NCBI GenBank assembly: GCA_030744635.1 | Contig: JASLQE010000222.1 | Location: forward strand, 1 to 12,137 | From: Dehalococcoidia bacterium | GTDB taxonomy: Bacteria; Chloroflexota; Dehalococcoidia; JACVQG01; JAHKAY01 | DNA length: 12,137 nucleotides | Direction of reading: 5' to 3' | In this document: piece after piece, positions 1 through 6,187 of the stretch | Layout: each line of letters starts with the position of its first letter | Numbering within the stretch: the stretch's first letter is position 1 | The notes under the pieces: generated by a model | What the model was told of the DNA's origin: nothing | What the model saw: only the letters and a program-made list of their open reading frames with translations | Database searches by the model: none | Translations under genes and position numbers: made by a program

Positions 1-267
1 CTCGTCGTCGCCACCGCCGCCCAGGAGGACGCCGAGGTGATAGGGCTGAGCTTCCTGTGTGGGGGGCACCTGCCGCTTATCCGCCGGTTCATGAGTGCGC
101 TTCAGGAACAGGGCCTGGGCAGAGTCCAGGTGGTGGTAGGAGGCACCATTCCCCCCCAGGATATTCCGAAGCTCAAGGATATGGGTGTGTCCGGTGTTTT
201 CCTCCCCGGTGCGGAGCTAAATGAAATCGCCCGGTTCGTCCGGAAAATAGCTCGGGGCTCCAGCTAA
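1..267 (+). CDS. Cobalamin-binding subunit/domain of methylmalonyl-CoA mutase-type enzyme (C-terminal fragment)
   Basis: The reading frame is open from base 1 and ends at TAA 265-267, so only the last 88 residues are present. The visible part matches the second half of a B12-binding Rossmann domain: an IGLS strand (about residues 14-17), a GGHL turn, the strand and glycine turn VVVGGTIP, then DIPKLKDMGV and a final FLPGAELNEIARFVRK helix. In this family the domain carries adenosylcobalamin and, with a catalytic TIM-barrel subunit, interconverts methylmalonyl-CoA and succinyl-CoA or related acyl-CoAs in the cytoplasm. The cobalt-ligand DxHxxG motif would lie upstream of the window, so binding cannot be confirmed. 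GTG 37 is an internal codon, not the start. A small stand-alone alpha subunit and the tail of a fused mutase cannot be told apart. The gene converges on the CoA-transferase, with 31 bases between the two stops. Confidence 0.85.
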   Translation, partial: LVVATAAQEDAEVIGLSFLCGGHLPLIRRFMSALQEQGLGRVQVVVGGTIPPQDIPKLKDMGVSGVFLPGAELNEIARFVRKIARGSS

Positions 268-298
268 CCCCACTAAGTATCACGCTTATTAAGCTGTT

Positions 299-1519
299 TC
301 AGATGACTTCCAACTCTTTAAGCTCCACAATATCGTCCCAGTTGTAGCCACCTATCTCCAATAGGACTTCCTCCGTGTGCTCCCCAAGCTCCGGTGCCGG
401 TAGCCTGGGCCCTACCTCTGCCCCACTAAAGACAACTGGGCTACCCACGACTTTGATGGGGCCCAGTGCGGGGTGGTCAAACTCAGTGATGTATTTGTTT
501 GCTATAGCTTGAGTGTCTGTCATCAGGTCGGCGGTACTGTTTACCGGAGCGTAGGCGAAATCCGCGGTCTCATCCAGGATTTTGGTCCATTCCGCCCGGG
601 TTCGGGTCTCGAAAATCCTGTCCAGGATTGACACCAGCTCCTCACCGTGCTCCCGCCTCTCCTCGGGGCCCTGGAAACGCGGGTCGTGCTCGAGCTCCAC
701 TATGCCCACGGCCCGGCAGAAATCGTGCCAGTATGTCTCAGACTGGGTCATGGCAAAGCAGAGCCATCTACCATCGCTACACCGATAATGGTTCCACATA
801 GCGTTGCCCGCTTTGGCCCGAAAGGTCTTGGGGATGTCCTGCCCCAGCATCAGCCTATAGGATATAGGGAGGCCCTGAAGCCACATCATGCTCCCCAGGA
901 GGGAGCCATCCACCGCCTGCCCCATACCGGTCCTCTCCCGGGCAAAGAGCGCAGCCAGGATGCCGTAGGCCAGCAGGGTGGCCCCCGCATGGTCGGCTAA
1001 CCCCAGAGGACCCCCCACAGGGGGCATGCCCAACTCCCCTATATTGGCCATCACTCCGGCCCTGGCCTGCCCTGCATAGTCGAAGGAGGGTTTGGCGCTA
1101 TCCGGCCCCACCGGTCCATAGCCGGTGGCCGTGGCATAAACAAGCCGTGGATTGTAACTATTCAGGGTCTCGTAGCCCATACCTAATCTCGCGGCTACCC
1201 CTTGGCGAAAGTTCTGCACGAACACATCGGCATTCCGCACCAGCCGGTAGACCACCTCCCTTCCCTTCTCCTTCTTCAAGTCCACGGCGACGCTTTTCTT
1301 GTTGCGGTTCATGGTCTCGAAATAGTAAGTCCGACCCCCTGCCAATAAAGGGGGGGCCACACCGTGAATTCGCCTCACCCCTCTTCCAAGGTCGCCCACT
1401 CCACGCTGCTCTATCTTGATTACCTCTGCCCCCAGGTCTCCCAGCATAACGGAGGCAACGGGGCCCTGCTGCATGATTGTCCAATCTATCACCCGGACAC
1501 CGTCCAGCGGTGGCTTCAT
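299..1519 (-). CDS. Family III (CaiB/BaiF) CoA-transferase, copy 1
   Basis: Family III CoA-transferases move CoA between a donor acyl-CoA and a free carboxylate through an aspartyl-CoA thioester; they are cytoplasmic interlocked dimers. The N-terminus LDGVRVIDWT and GDLGAEVIKIEQ, then NRNKKSVAVDL, VQNFRQGVA and YATATGYGP, are typical. The catalytic Asp is probably in GLADHAGA (residue 176 from this start). The C-terminal HTEEVLLEIGGYNWDDI is also characteristic. I chose ATG 1519 because AGGTG lies 4 bases upstream on the minus strand. An ATG at 1531 adds four residues (MRCE) and has a poorer ribosome site. Length of 406 aa is normal. A good minus-strand promoter lies just upstream, and transcription diverges from the nucleotidyltransferase. 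The acid used as substrate is unknown; formyl-, carnitine-, succinyl- and racemase-type activities all occur in this family. Confidence 0.93.
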   Translation of the reverse strand: MKPPLDGVRVIDWTIMQQGPVASVMLGDLGAEVIKIEQRGVGDLGRGVRRIHGVAPPLLAGGRTYYFETMNRNKKSVAVDLKKEKGREVVYRLVRNADVFVQNFRQGVAARLGMGYETLNSYNPRLVYATATGYGPVGPDSAKPSFDYAGQARAGVMANIGELGMPPVGGPLGLADHAGATLLAYGILAALFARERTGMGQAVDGSLLGSMMWLQGLPISYRLMLGQDIPKTFRAKAGNAMWNHYRCSDGRWLCFAMTQSETYWHDFCRAVGIVELEHDPRFQGPEERREHGEELVSILDRIFETRTRAEWTKILDETADFAYAPVNSTADLMTDTQAIANKYITEFDHPALGPIKVVGSPVVFSGAEVGPRLPAPELGEHTEEVLLEIGGYNWDDIVELKELEVI

Positions 1520-1551
1520 TTCGCACCTCATTTCCCCTGTCCGCTACGACC

Positions 1552-1580
1552 AAGATAGCTACGCCACGAGTCCGTGTCAA
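1552..1580 (-). promoter_or_regulatory. Sigma70-type promoter for CoA-transferase copy 1
   Basis: Read on the minus strand, TTGACA (1580-1575) is a perfect -35 box, followed by a 17-base spacer and TATCTT (1557-1552, four of six matches to TATAAT). Transcription would start near 1545, giving a leader of about 26 bases to ATG 1519 that contains the AGGTG ribosome site. Confidence 0.6.
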
Positions 1581-1593
1581 GTCCCAGGGGTTG

Positions 1594-1630
1594 GGTACAT
1601 AACTGGGCCCACCAGTACCGACATGTTCGG
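1594..1630. promoter_or_regulatory. Possible operator: inverted repeats between divergent promoters
   Basis: Between the two outward-facing -35 boxes lie ACTGG (1602-1606) and CCAGT (1612-1616), separated by five bases. They are flanked by GGT (1594-1596) and ACC (1617-1619). A second dyad, CCGA/TCGG (1618-1621 and 1627-1630) around CATGT, ends four bases before the plus-strand -35 box. These could bind a regulator of both transcripts. The arms are short and no regulator gene is present. Confidence 0.25.
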
Positions 1631-1634
1631 TTGC

Positions 1635-1664
1635 TTGACAGTAGAGTTGAGCGGAAGATATGCT
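1635..1664 (+). promoter_or_regulatory. Sigma70-type promoter for the nucleotidyltransferase/MFS transcript
   Basis: TTGACA (1635-1640) is a perfect -35 box. TATGCT (1659-1664) follows after 18 bases and matches TATAAT at four of six positions. A start near 1671 would place ATG 1660 upstream of the transcript and leave a short leader containing AGGAGG before TTG 1687, so the promoter and the proposed start support each other. Confidence 0.5.
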
Positions 1665-1686
1665 CCCTTTGGCAGAGAGGAGGGCA

Positions 1687-1986
1687 TTGAAAGCGGTTTT
1701 TCTGTGTGGCGGTGTAGGCCGCAGGATGTTCCCCTTCACTGAAGAAAAATATCTTCTCTCCTTCTTGGATAAAAGCCTCCTGGAGCACCAGATGGAGAAG
1801 GTAGCCAAGGCGGGGGTGCGTGATTTCCTGGTCATCGTAAACCCCGCCGCCAGGCAGCGAGTGGAAGAGGCCGTAAGCACTGTGGATGGGGTTTCGGTGC
1901 AGGTGGCCCTGCAGGAGCAGCCCAGGGGCATGGGACATGCTATGCTCAGCGTCCGGGAGCACCTGGGTGCCCCGGGCCCATGCTGA
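1687..1986 (+). pseudogene. Sugar-1-phosphate nucleotidyltransferase, N-terminal part of a frame-broken gene
   Basis: This is the front half of a GlmU-like nucleotidyltransferase, which joins a sugar 1-phosphate to an NTP to make an NDP-sugar for cell-envelope polymers. From TTG 1687 the protein opens KAVFLCGGVGRRMFPFT, with the active-site Lys at about residue 21 (EEKYLL). The usual GGxGTR signature reads GGVGRR here, so the Thr is Arg. I chose TTG 1687 because the family normally starts at this point (MKAV) and AGGAGG lies 3 bases upstream, although that spacing is short. ATG 1660 is in frame but overlaps the predicted -10 box. The frame ends at TGA 1984-1986, in the middle of the catalytic domain; the rest continues in the -1 frame from about 1971. 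One extra C in the C run at 1970-1973 would rejoin the halves into about 419 aa. The cause may be sequencing error, real mutation or frameshifting. Confidence 0.75.
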
Positions 1987-2945
1987 TAGTCAGCCCCAGC
2001 GATGTGGTGGAGCCAGCCGCCTATACGCGGATATTGACTGCTGCGCCAAAGGGCGATGCTATCAGCTATATTCTGGGCTACAGGGTCAAGGAGTATTTTC
2101 CCGGTGGCTACCTCGTAGTGGGCCCTGGTGATTGGGTCAGCGGTATTGAAGAGAAGCCCGGCAAGGGCAGGGAGCCCAGCCAGGTGGTCAACATTGTGGT
2201 GCACCTACACACCAGGCCCGAGGAGCTACTGGAGGCCATCGCCGATGAGGATGGAGACGGGGACGATACCTACGAGCGTGCCCTGGGACGGCTCATGGAG
2301 GCCGGGGACCGGATGAGGGTGGTGCCTTACGAGGGGTTCTGGGGCCCCATAAAGTACCCCTGGCACATACTGACGGTGATGGAGCACCTGCTACAGGGTA
2401 TCCATAGGAACATCGCTCCCTCGGCGCAGATAGCCTCCAGCGCCGTGGTGGAGGGCCAGGTGGTGGTAGGGGAAGGGGCCCGTATATTTGAGAACGCCGT
2501 GGTACGGGGTCCGGCCTACATCGGACCGAGGGCGGTAATCGGCAACAATGTGCTCATCCGGGACAGCTCCCACATCGGCGCCGGAAGTGTGGTGGGTTTC
2601 GGCACTGAGATAAAGCACTCCTATATAGGCCAGGACTCCTACTTCCACTTCGGCTATATCGGAGACTCTATAGTAGGCAGCAGGTGCAACTTGGGGGCCG
2701 GTACCATCACGGCCAACCTTCCCTTTCACCGCCGCCATGTCCGGGTGAGGGTGGGCGATGAGATGGTGGATACCGGGACCTGCTATCTGGGAGCCATGAT
2801 AGGTGATAACTGCCAGACTGGCATACACACCAGCCTGATGCCCGGAGTACGCATGGGGGAGGGATCCGTCCTCGGCCCGCACCTATGTCTGGCCCATGAC
2901 CTGGATGCCGGGGCCAGGATGCTCGCCGAAAGGGAACAGGCGTAA
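1980..2945 (+). pseudogene. Nucleotidyltransferase C-terminal part with left-handed beta-helix acyltransferase-type domain
   Basis: This continues the gene at 1687-1986 in the -1 frame. Numbering from ATG 1980, MLIVSPSD (1-8) supplies the strand with the metal-binding Asp, EEKP (57-60) is the sugar-nucleotide signature, and YPWHIL (127-132) resembles archaeal-type sugar-1-phosphate nucleotidyltransferases. From about 145 to 303 the protein is hexapeptide repeats (for example IAPSAQI, VVVGEGARI, YIGPRAVIG) including NLGAGTITAN (237-246) and a MPGVRMG turn, as in the GlmU acetyltransferase domain. The overall build is that of bifunctional sugar-1-phosphate nucleotidyltransferase/acetyltransferases, but the sugar and acyl donor cannot be named. 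ATG 1980 overlaps the TGA of the first part (ATGCTGA) and has no ribosome site, and a separate protein from here would lack the nucleotide-binding N-terminus. It reads into the MFS gene 39 bases downstream. Confidence 0.8.
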
Positions 2946-2984
2946 ATACCGCGGTGTCGTCTGTACTTGCCGGACCGCCGGCGA

Positions 2985-4262
2985 ATGTGCACTGAGGTGT
3001 TCCACCGCTTCTACTACGGCTGGGTGATAGTGGGGGTGACCTCCATGGCGCTGTTCGCCGCCACCGCCACCGCACCGCCGGTATTCACCCTGTTCATCGC
3101 TCCCATGGGGCAAGAGATGGGATGGAGCCGCACCCTGATATCCGGGGCCGTCTCCCTAGGCACCCTGGTCACAGTCCCTATGCTGCCCCTTGTGGGCCGG
3201 TGGCTTGACCGCTATGGTGCCCGCCGCGTGGTGGCCATAGGTGGGCTTATACTGGGAGCATCACTGATAAGCCTGGGCTGGGTGCAAGGTGTGTGGGGCT
3301 TCTACATCGCTTTTGGCATAGGCCGCATGCTGGCCCAGGGTGTGCTGCGCATCTCCAGCACCACCGCTGTCTCCAACTGGTTCATCCGCAAACGGGGCCG
3401 CACTCAGGCTATTCTCAATGTCGGCCGGTCGGTGGGGGCCACCACCCTGCCACTGATAGCCTATTTCACCATGCGGACCATGGGGTGGCGGGCGGCGTGG
3501 ATGGTCATAGGCGTCATAGTAATCCTTATCGTGGTGTTGCCCGCCGCCCTGTTCCTCCGGCGGCGTCCTGAAGACATGGGACTGCGCCCCGATGGCTTAC
3601 CCCCAGAGGTATATCCAGCTGATGCAGACTCACCGGTCCCCTCCCCAGTAGCAGAGCCCGAGTGGGCCGTCAAGGAGGCTTTAAGGACACCGGCGCTGTG
3701 GCTGATTACCGGTGCTATTGCAATACGGGGGGTGGCGGCGCCGGGCGTTACCATACATCTGATGCCATTCCTTCTGGACCGGGGTATTGACGCTGCCGTA
3801 TCCGCCCTGGCGGTGAGCGTAGGTGCCGCCTGTATCGGCGTTGGCGGCATGATATGGGGGCTGCTGGCGGAGAGGGTCAGGGTGGGCTACCTTCTGGCTA
3901 CAACGATGGTCTCGTCAGGGGTTGCTATTGTGATACTGCTTCTGACCCACAGCGCACCCATGGCATTCGCCTATGTCATTGTGAGCGGGCTGGCTCTGGG
4001 GGGTAGCTTCACCCTGGAGGTTATCATCTGGGCCGATTATTTCGGACGAAAGTCCCTAGGCGCCATCCAGGGGTTCACCATGCCCTTCATATACATCGCA
4101 ATGGCCATCGGGCCGATGGCGGCCGGGCTTTCATATGATATTGCCGGAAGCTACCGGATAGCTTTCTACGCCTTCCTTATCGGCTACTTTGTTGCCGCTG
4201 CCATGATGGTAGCCGCCAGGCCGCCACAGAAGACATCCCCCTCTCGTTCCCATAGCAGTTAG
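2985..4262 (+). CDS. MFS transporter, monocarboxylate/oxalate-formate antiporter-like
   Basis: This is a 425-residue inner-membrane carrier with about 12 hydrophobic segments in two halves of six. The opening RFYYGWVIVG, EMGWSRTLIS and the loop 2-3 motif GRWLDRYGARR (about residues 71-81) are typical of the monocarboxylate/oxalate-formate branch of the major facilitator superfamily, as is NWFIRKRGRTQA. A charged, proline-rich loop (about 192-227) joins the halves. It probably exchanges or co-transports small organic acids, which would suit the nearby CoA-transferases, but the substrate is inferred. ATG 2985 is chosen as the first ATG a short distance before the RFYYGW helix; TTG 2967 would add six residues and GTG 2997 would remove four. 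None has a convincing ribosome site. The gene follows the nucleotidyltransferase by 39 bases and may share its transcript. Confidence 0.9.
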   Translation: MCTEVFHRFYYGWVIVGVTSMALFAATATAPPVFTLFIAPMGQEMGWSRTLISGAVSLGTLVTVPMLPLVGRWLDRYGARRVVAIGGLILGASLISLGWVQGVWGFYIAFGIGRMLAQGVLRISSTTAVSNWFIRKRGRTQAILNVGRSVGATTLPLIAYFTMRTMGWRAAWMVIGVIVILIVVLPAALFLRRRPEDMGLRPDGLPPEVYPADADSPVPSPVAEPEWAVKEALRTPALWLITGAIAIRGVAAPGVTIHLMPFLLDRGIDAAVSALAVSVGAACIGVGGMIWGLLAERVRVGYLLATTMVSSGVAIVILLLTHSAPMAFAYVIVSGLALGGSFTLEVIIWADYFGRKSLGAIQGFTMPFIYIAMAIGPMAAGLSYDIAGSYRIAFYAFLIGYFVAAAMMVAARPPQKTSPSRSHSS

Positions 4263-4337
4263 CTTTTTCTCCACGGTAGATATACTCCGCTCCCTGAGTG
4301 GTTGGGGGGGAAAGCAAAGGTCACTTCAACCTGGGGG

Positions 4338-4362
4338 GTCTAGGGGGCTTCGCCCCCCGGAC
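4338..4362. terminator. Strong GC hairpin after the MFS gene
   Basis: GGGGGC (4343-4348) and GCCCCC (4352-4357) pair around the loop TTC. GTCT (4338-4341) and GGAC (4359-4362) extend the stem with one A/C mismatch and one G-T pair. It lies 75 bases after the MFS stop and before the gltX promoter. No T run follows (ACATAAATC), so it is not a textbook intrinsic terminator; a transcript-end or dispersed repeat role is possible. Confidence 0.45.
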
Positions 4363-4419
4363 ATAAATCTCTCGGGTGGGCGAGTGGGAGAGAAGTTGCC
4401 CGCTCAACAAACCCCTGGT

Positions 4420-4448
4420 TTGCCCCCCATTGGGCGGAATGTTAGAAT
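4420..4448 (+). promoter_or_regulatory. Promoter for gltX, possibly leaderless
   Basis: TTGCCC (4420-4425) and TAGAAT (4443-4448) are 17 bases apart and match the consensus at four and five of six positions. Transcription would begin at about 4455, only a few bases before ATG 4459. The box overlaps the alternative ATG 4447. Confidence 0.45.
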
Positions 4449-4458
4449 GGGTGCGGAT

Positions 4459-5925
4459 ATGGTCAGGGTCAGGTTCGCTCCCAGCCCCACCGGTTTTCCC
4501 CACATCGGCAACCTGAGGACGGCCCTCTTCAACTGGCTGTTCGCTCGCCACCACGGCGGCGTATTCATCCTGCGCATCGAGGATACAGATGTCGCCCGCA
4601 AGGTGGAGGGCGCTGAAGAGGCCATCCTCAGCAGCTTGCGCTGGATGGGCCTGGACTGGGACGAGGGGCCTTACTTCCAATCGGAGCGGCTGCCTCTATA
4701 CCAGGAGGCCGCCAGGGGGCTGCTGGAGAGTGGCCATGCCTACCACTGCTTCTGCTCCACAGAGCGGCTGAATGAGATGCGCCGGGAGCAGATACGCCGG
4801 AAGATGCCCCCCGGCTATGACCGGCTCTGCCGCAGCCTGTCCCCCGCCCACTGGGAGGAGCGCCTGGCCCAGGGCATCACCCCCGTGGTACGTTTCCGCA
4901 TACCCCTGGAAGGCCAGACCCGGTTTAACGACCTGGTAAAGGGACAGGTGACCTTCAACCATAGCACCCTGGATGACTTCGTCCTCCTCAAGGCGGACGG
5001 TTTCCCAACCTACCACCTAGCCAACATCGTTGACGACCACGATATGAGAATAACCCATGTGCTGAGGGCCGATGAGTGGCTGGCCAGCACCCCCCGCCAC
5101 CTGCTGCTCTACCAGGCCTTCGGCTATGAGCCGCCGCAGTTCGTCCACCTTCCCATGATACTGGCCGATGACCGCTCCAAGCTCTCCAAGCGGCACGGGG
5201 CGGTATCGGTGACCGAGTTCGAGGAGCAGGGTTTCCTGCCCCAGGCCATGACTAACTTCATGGCCCTGTTGGGATGGTCCATGGACGACCACACGGAGAT
5301 GTTCACCCTGAAGGAGCTGGTGCGGTATTTCTCCGTAGAGCGCCTGGCCCGTACGGGGGCGATATTCAACAGGGAGAAGCTGGAGTGGATGAACGGGGTC
5401 TACCTGCGCAAGTTCACCGTGGAGGAGTTTGTGGGCATGGCCCTGCCCTACCTGGGCCGCGACCTGCCCCCCTCCGTGTCCCGCCCCCTGGACCGGGACT
5501 ACCTGCTACAGATGGCCCCCTTCATTCAGGAGCGGGCACGCACCCTGGGGGAGGTGGCCGGGCTGGCCGACTTCTTCTTTCTGGCGGAGGTGGACTACGA
5601 GACCGGCCCGCTCTTGAAAGGGATGGAGAAGGATGCCCGCAAGCAGGGGAAGGCTGCCGCCGAGGCCACCCCAATGGCGGTCCAGGCCCTGGATAAAGCC
5701 ATGGAAGCTATTCAGCAAGCCGCCGAATTCGAACCGGAGCCTCTGGAGCACGGGTTCCGGGCACTGGGTGAGGAGTTGGGGCTTAGCGCGGGGGCCTTCT
5801 TCGGGCTGCTACGGGTGGCCCTCACCGGCCGCACCGCCTCCCCGCCCCTCTTCAATACCATCTCCATCCTGGGCCGTGGGAGGTGCCTGACGCGGCTGAA
5901 GGCCGCCCGGAAAAAGCTCTCTTAG
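4459..5925 (+). CDS. gltX: Glutamate--tRNA ligase (GluRS)
   Basis: This class I aminoacyl-tRNA synthetase charges tRNA(Glu) with glutamate using ATP, in the cytoplasm. From ATG 4459 it is 488 aa, normal for GluRS. It opens VRVRFAPSPTG with the HIGH-type signature HIGN (15-18). The KMSKS-type motif is KLSKR (241-245). A zinc-type pattern C97, C99, Y120, C124 sits in the connecting region, and EDTD (41-44) is the usual acidic motif. The C-terminal helical anticodon-binding domain is complete, ending ARKKLS. ATG 4459 is chosen because the conserved N-terminus begins there and a -10 box covers the alternative ATG 4447; the reading frame also extends back to GTG 4384 without family similarity. It could also misacylate tRNA(Gln) if the organism relies on GatCAB, which the window cannot show. 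Confidence 0.96.
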   Translation: MVRVRFAPSPTGFPHIGNLRTALFNWLFARHHGGVFILRIEDTDVARKVEGAEEAILSSLRWMGLDWDEGPYFQSERLPLYQEAARGLLESGHAYHCFCSTERLNEMRREQIRRKMPPGYDRLCRSLSPAHWEERLAQGITPVVRFRIPLEGQTRFNDLVKGQVTFNHSTLDDFVLLKADGFPTYHLANIVDDHDMRITHVLRADEWLASTPRHLLLYQAFGYEPPQFVHLPMILADDRSKLSKRHGAVSVTEFEEQGFLPQAMTNFMALLGWSMDDHTEMFTLKELVRYFSVERLARTGAIFNREKLEWMNGVYLRKFTVEEFVGMALPYLGRDLPPSVSRPLDRDYLLQMAPFIQERARTLGEVAGLADFFFLAEVDYETGPLLKGMEKDARKQGKAAAEATPMAVQALDKAMEAIQQAAEFEPEPLEHGFRALGEELGLSAGAFFGLLRVALTGRTASPPLFNTISILGRGRCLTRLKAARKKLS

Positions 5926-5939
5926 CAAGTCGGCGCTAT

Positions 5940-5994
5940 GCTGGATTAGGGGACGCCATGGTGAGCCCGTCGAACCATGAGCGCTCCCCTCAGC
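5940..5994. repeat. Hairpin repeat, conserved-core family, copy 1
   Basis: The inner arms CATGGT (5957-5962) and ACCATG (5974-5979) are perfectly complementary and flank the 11-base core GAGCCCGTCGA (5963-5973). Pairing continues outward through CGC/GCG and AGGGGA/TCCCCT (5948-5953 with 5985-5990), interrupted by two single-base bulges. GCTG/CAGC (5940-5943 with 5991-5994) closes the structure. The core matches the reverse complement of copy 2 at ten of eleven bases. It lies just after gltX in non-coding DNA. Confidence 0.7.
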
Positions 5995-6012
5995 TTAACC
6001 GAGCACGCCGGG

Positions 6013-6035
6013 CACCCTTCGACAGGCTCAGGGTG
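6013..6035. repeat. Hairpin repeat, conserved-core family, copy 2
   Basis: Arms CACCCT (6013-6018) and AGGGTG (6030-6035) are perfectly complementary around the 11-base core TCGACAGGCTC (6019-6029). Both the arm length (6) and core length (11) equal those of copy 1, and the orientation is opposite. A T-rich stretch follows at about 6045-6060, so it could also help end the gltX transcript. The rest of 5926-6187 holds no gene that I can support. Confidence 0.7.
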
Positions 6036-6149
6036 GCAGTGAGATTATCTTTCTATTTCTCAGTCCCCTGGTGGCTGGTCCTGCAAAGGTAGCTGGTGCC
6101 CTCCGGCCCGCCGTAGAAAGATTGATGCGAGCTCATTATTCCACCATGG

Positions 6150-6177
6150 TTTCCTCGGAGTCATAATAAACTATAAT
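6150..6177 (+). promoter_or_regulatory. Promoter for mutS, possibly leaderless
   Basis: TATAAT (6172-6177) is a perfect -10 box, ten bases before ATG 6188. The best -35 candidate, TTTCCT (6150-6155, 16-base spacer), is weak. Transcription would begin around 6183-6185. No Shine-Dalgarno sequence is seen before the ATG, so the transcript may be nearly leaderless. Confidence 0.5.
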
Positions 6178-6187
6178 TAAGGCTGCC

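Noticed and set aside
284..294. GCTT-ATT-AAGC hairpin between the convergent stops
   Set aside because: Only four base pairs and no proper T run; too weak to call a terminator.
1158..2204. Long minus-strand open frame of 348 codons
   Set aside because: It runs antisense across the CoA-transferase, the promoter region and the nucleotidyltransferase, has no recognisable family sequence, and is explained by high G+C.
4384..4458. N-terminal extension of gltX from GTG 4384
   Set aside because: The extra 25 residues have no GluRS similarity, and the gltX promoter lies within this stretch.
5883..6092. Short plus-strand open frame after gltX (69 codons)
   Set aside because: Begins inside gltX in another frame, and its middle (APFDRLR) is simply the translated hairpin repeat at 6013-6035.
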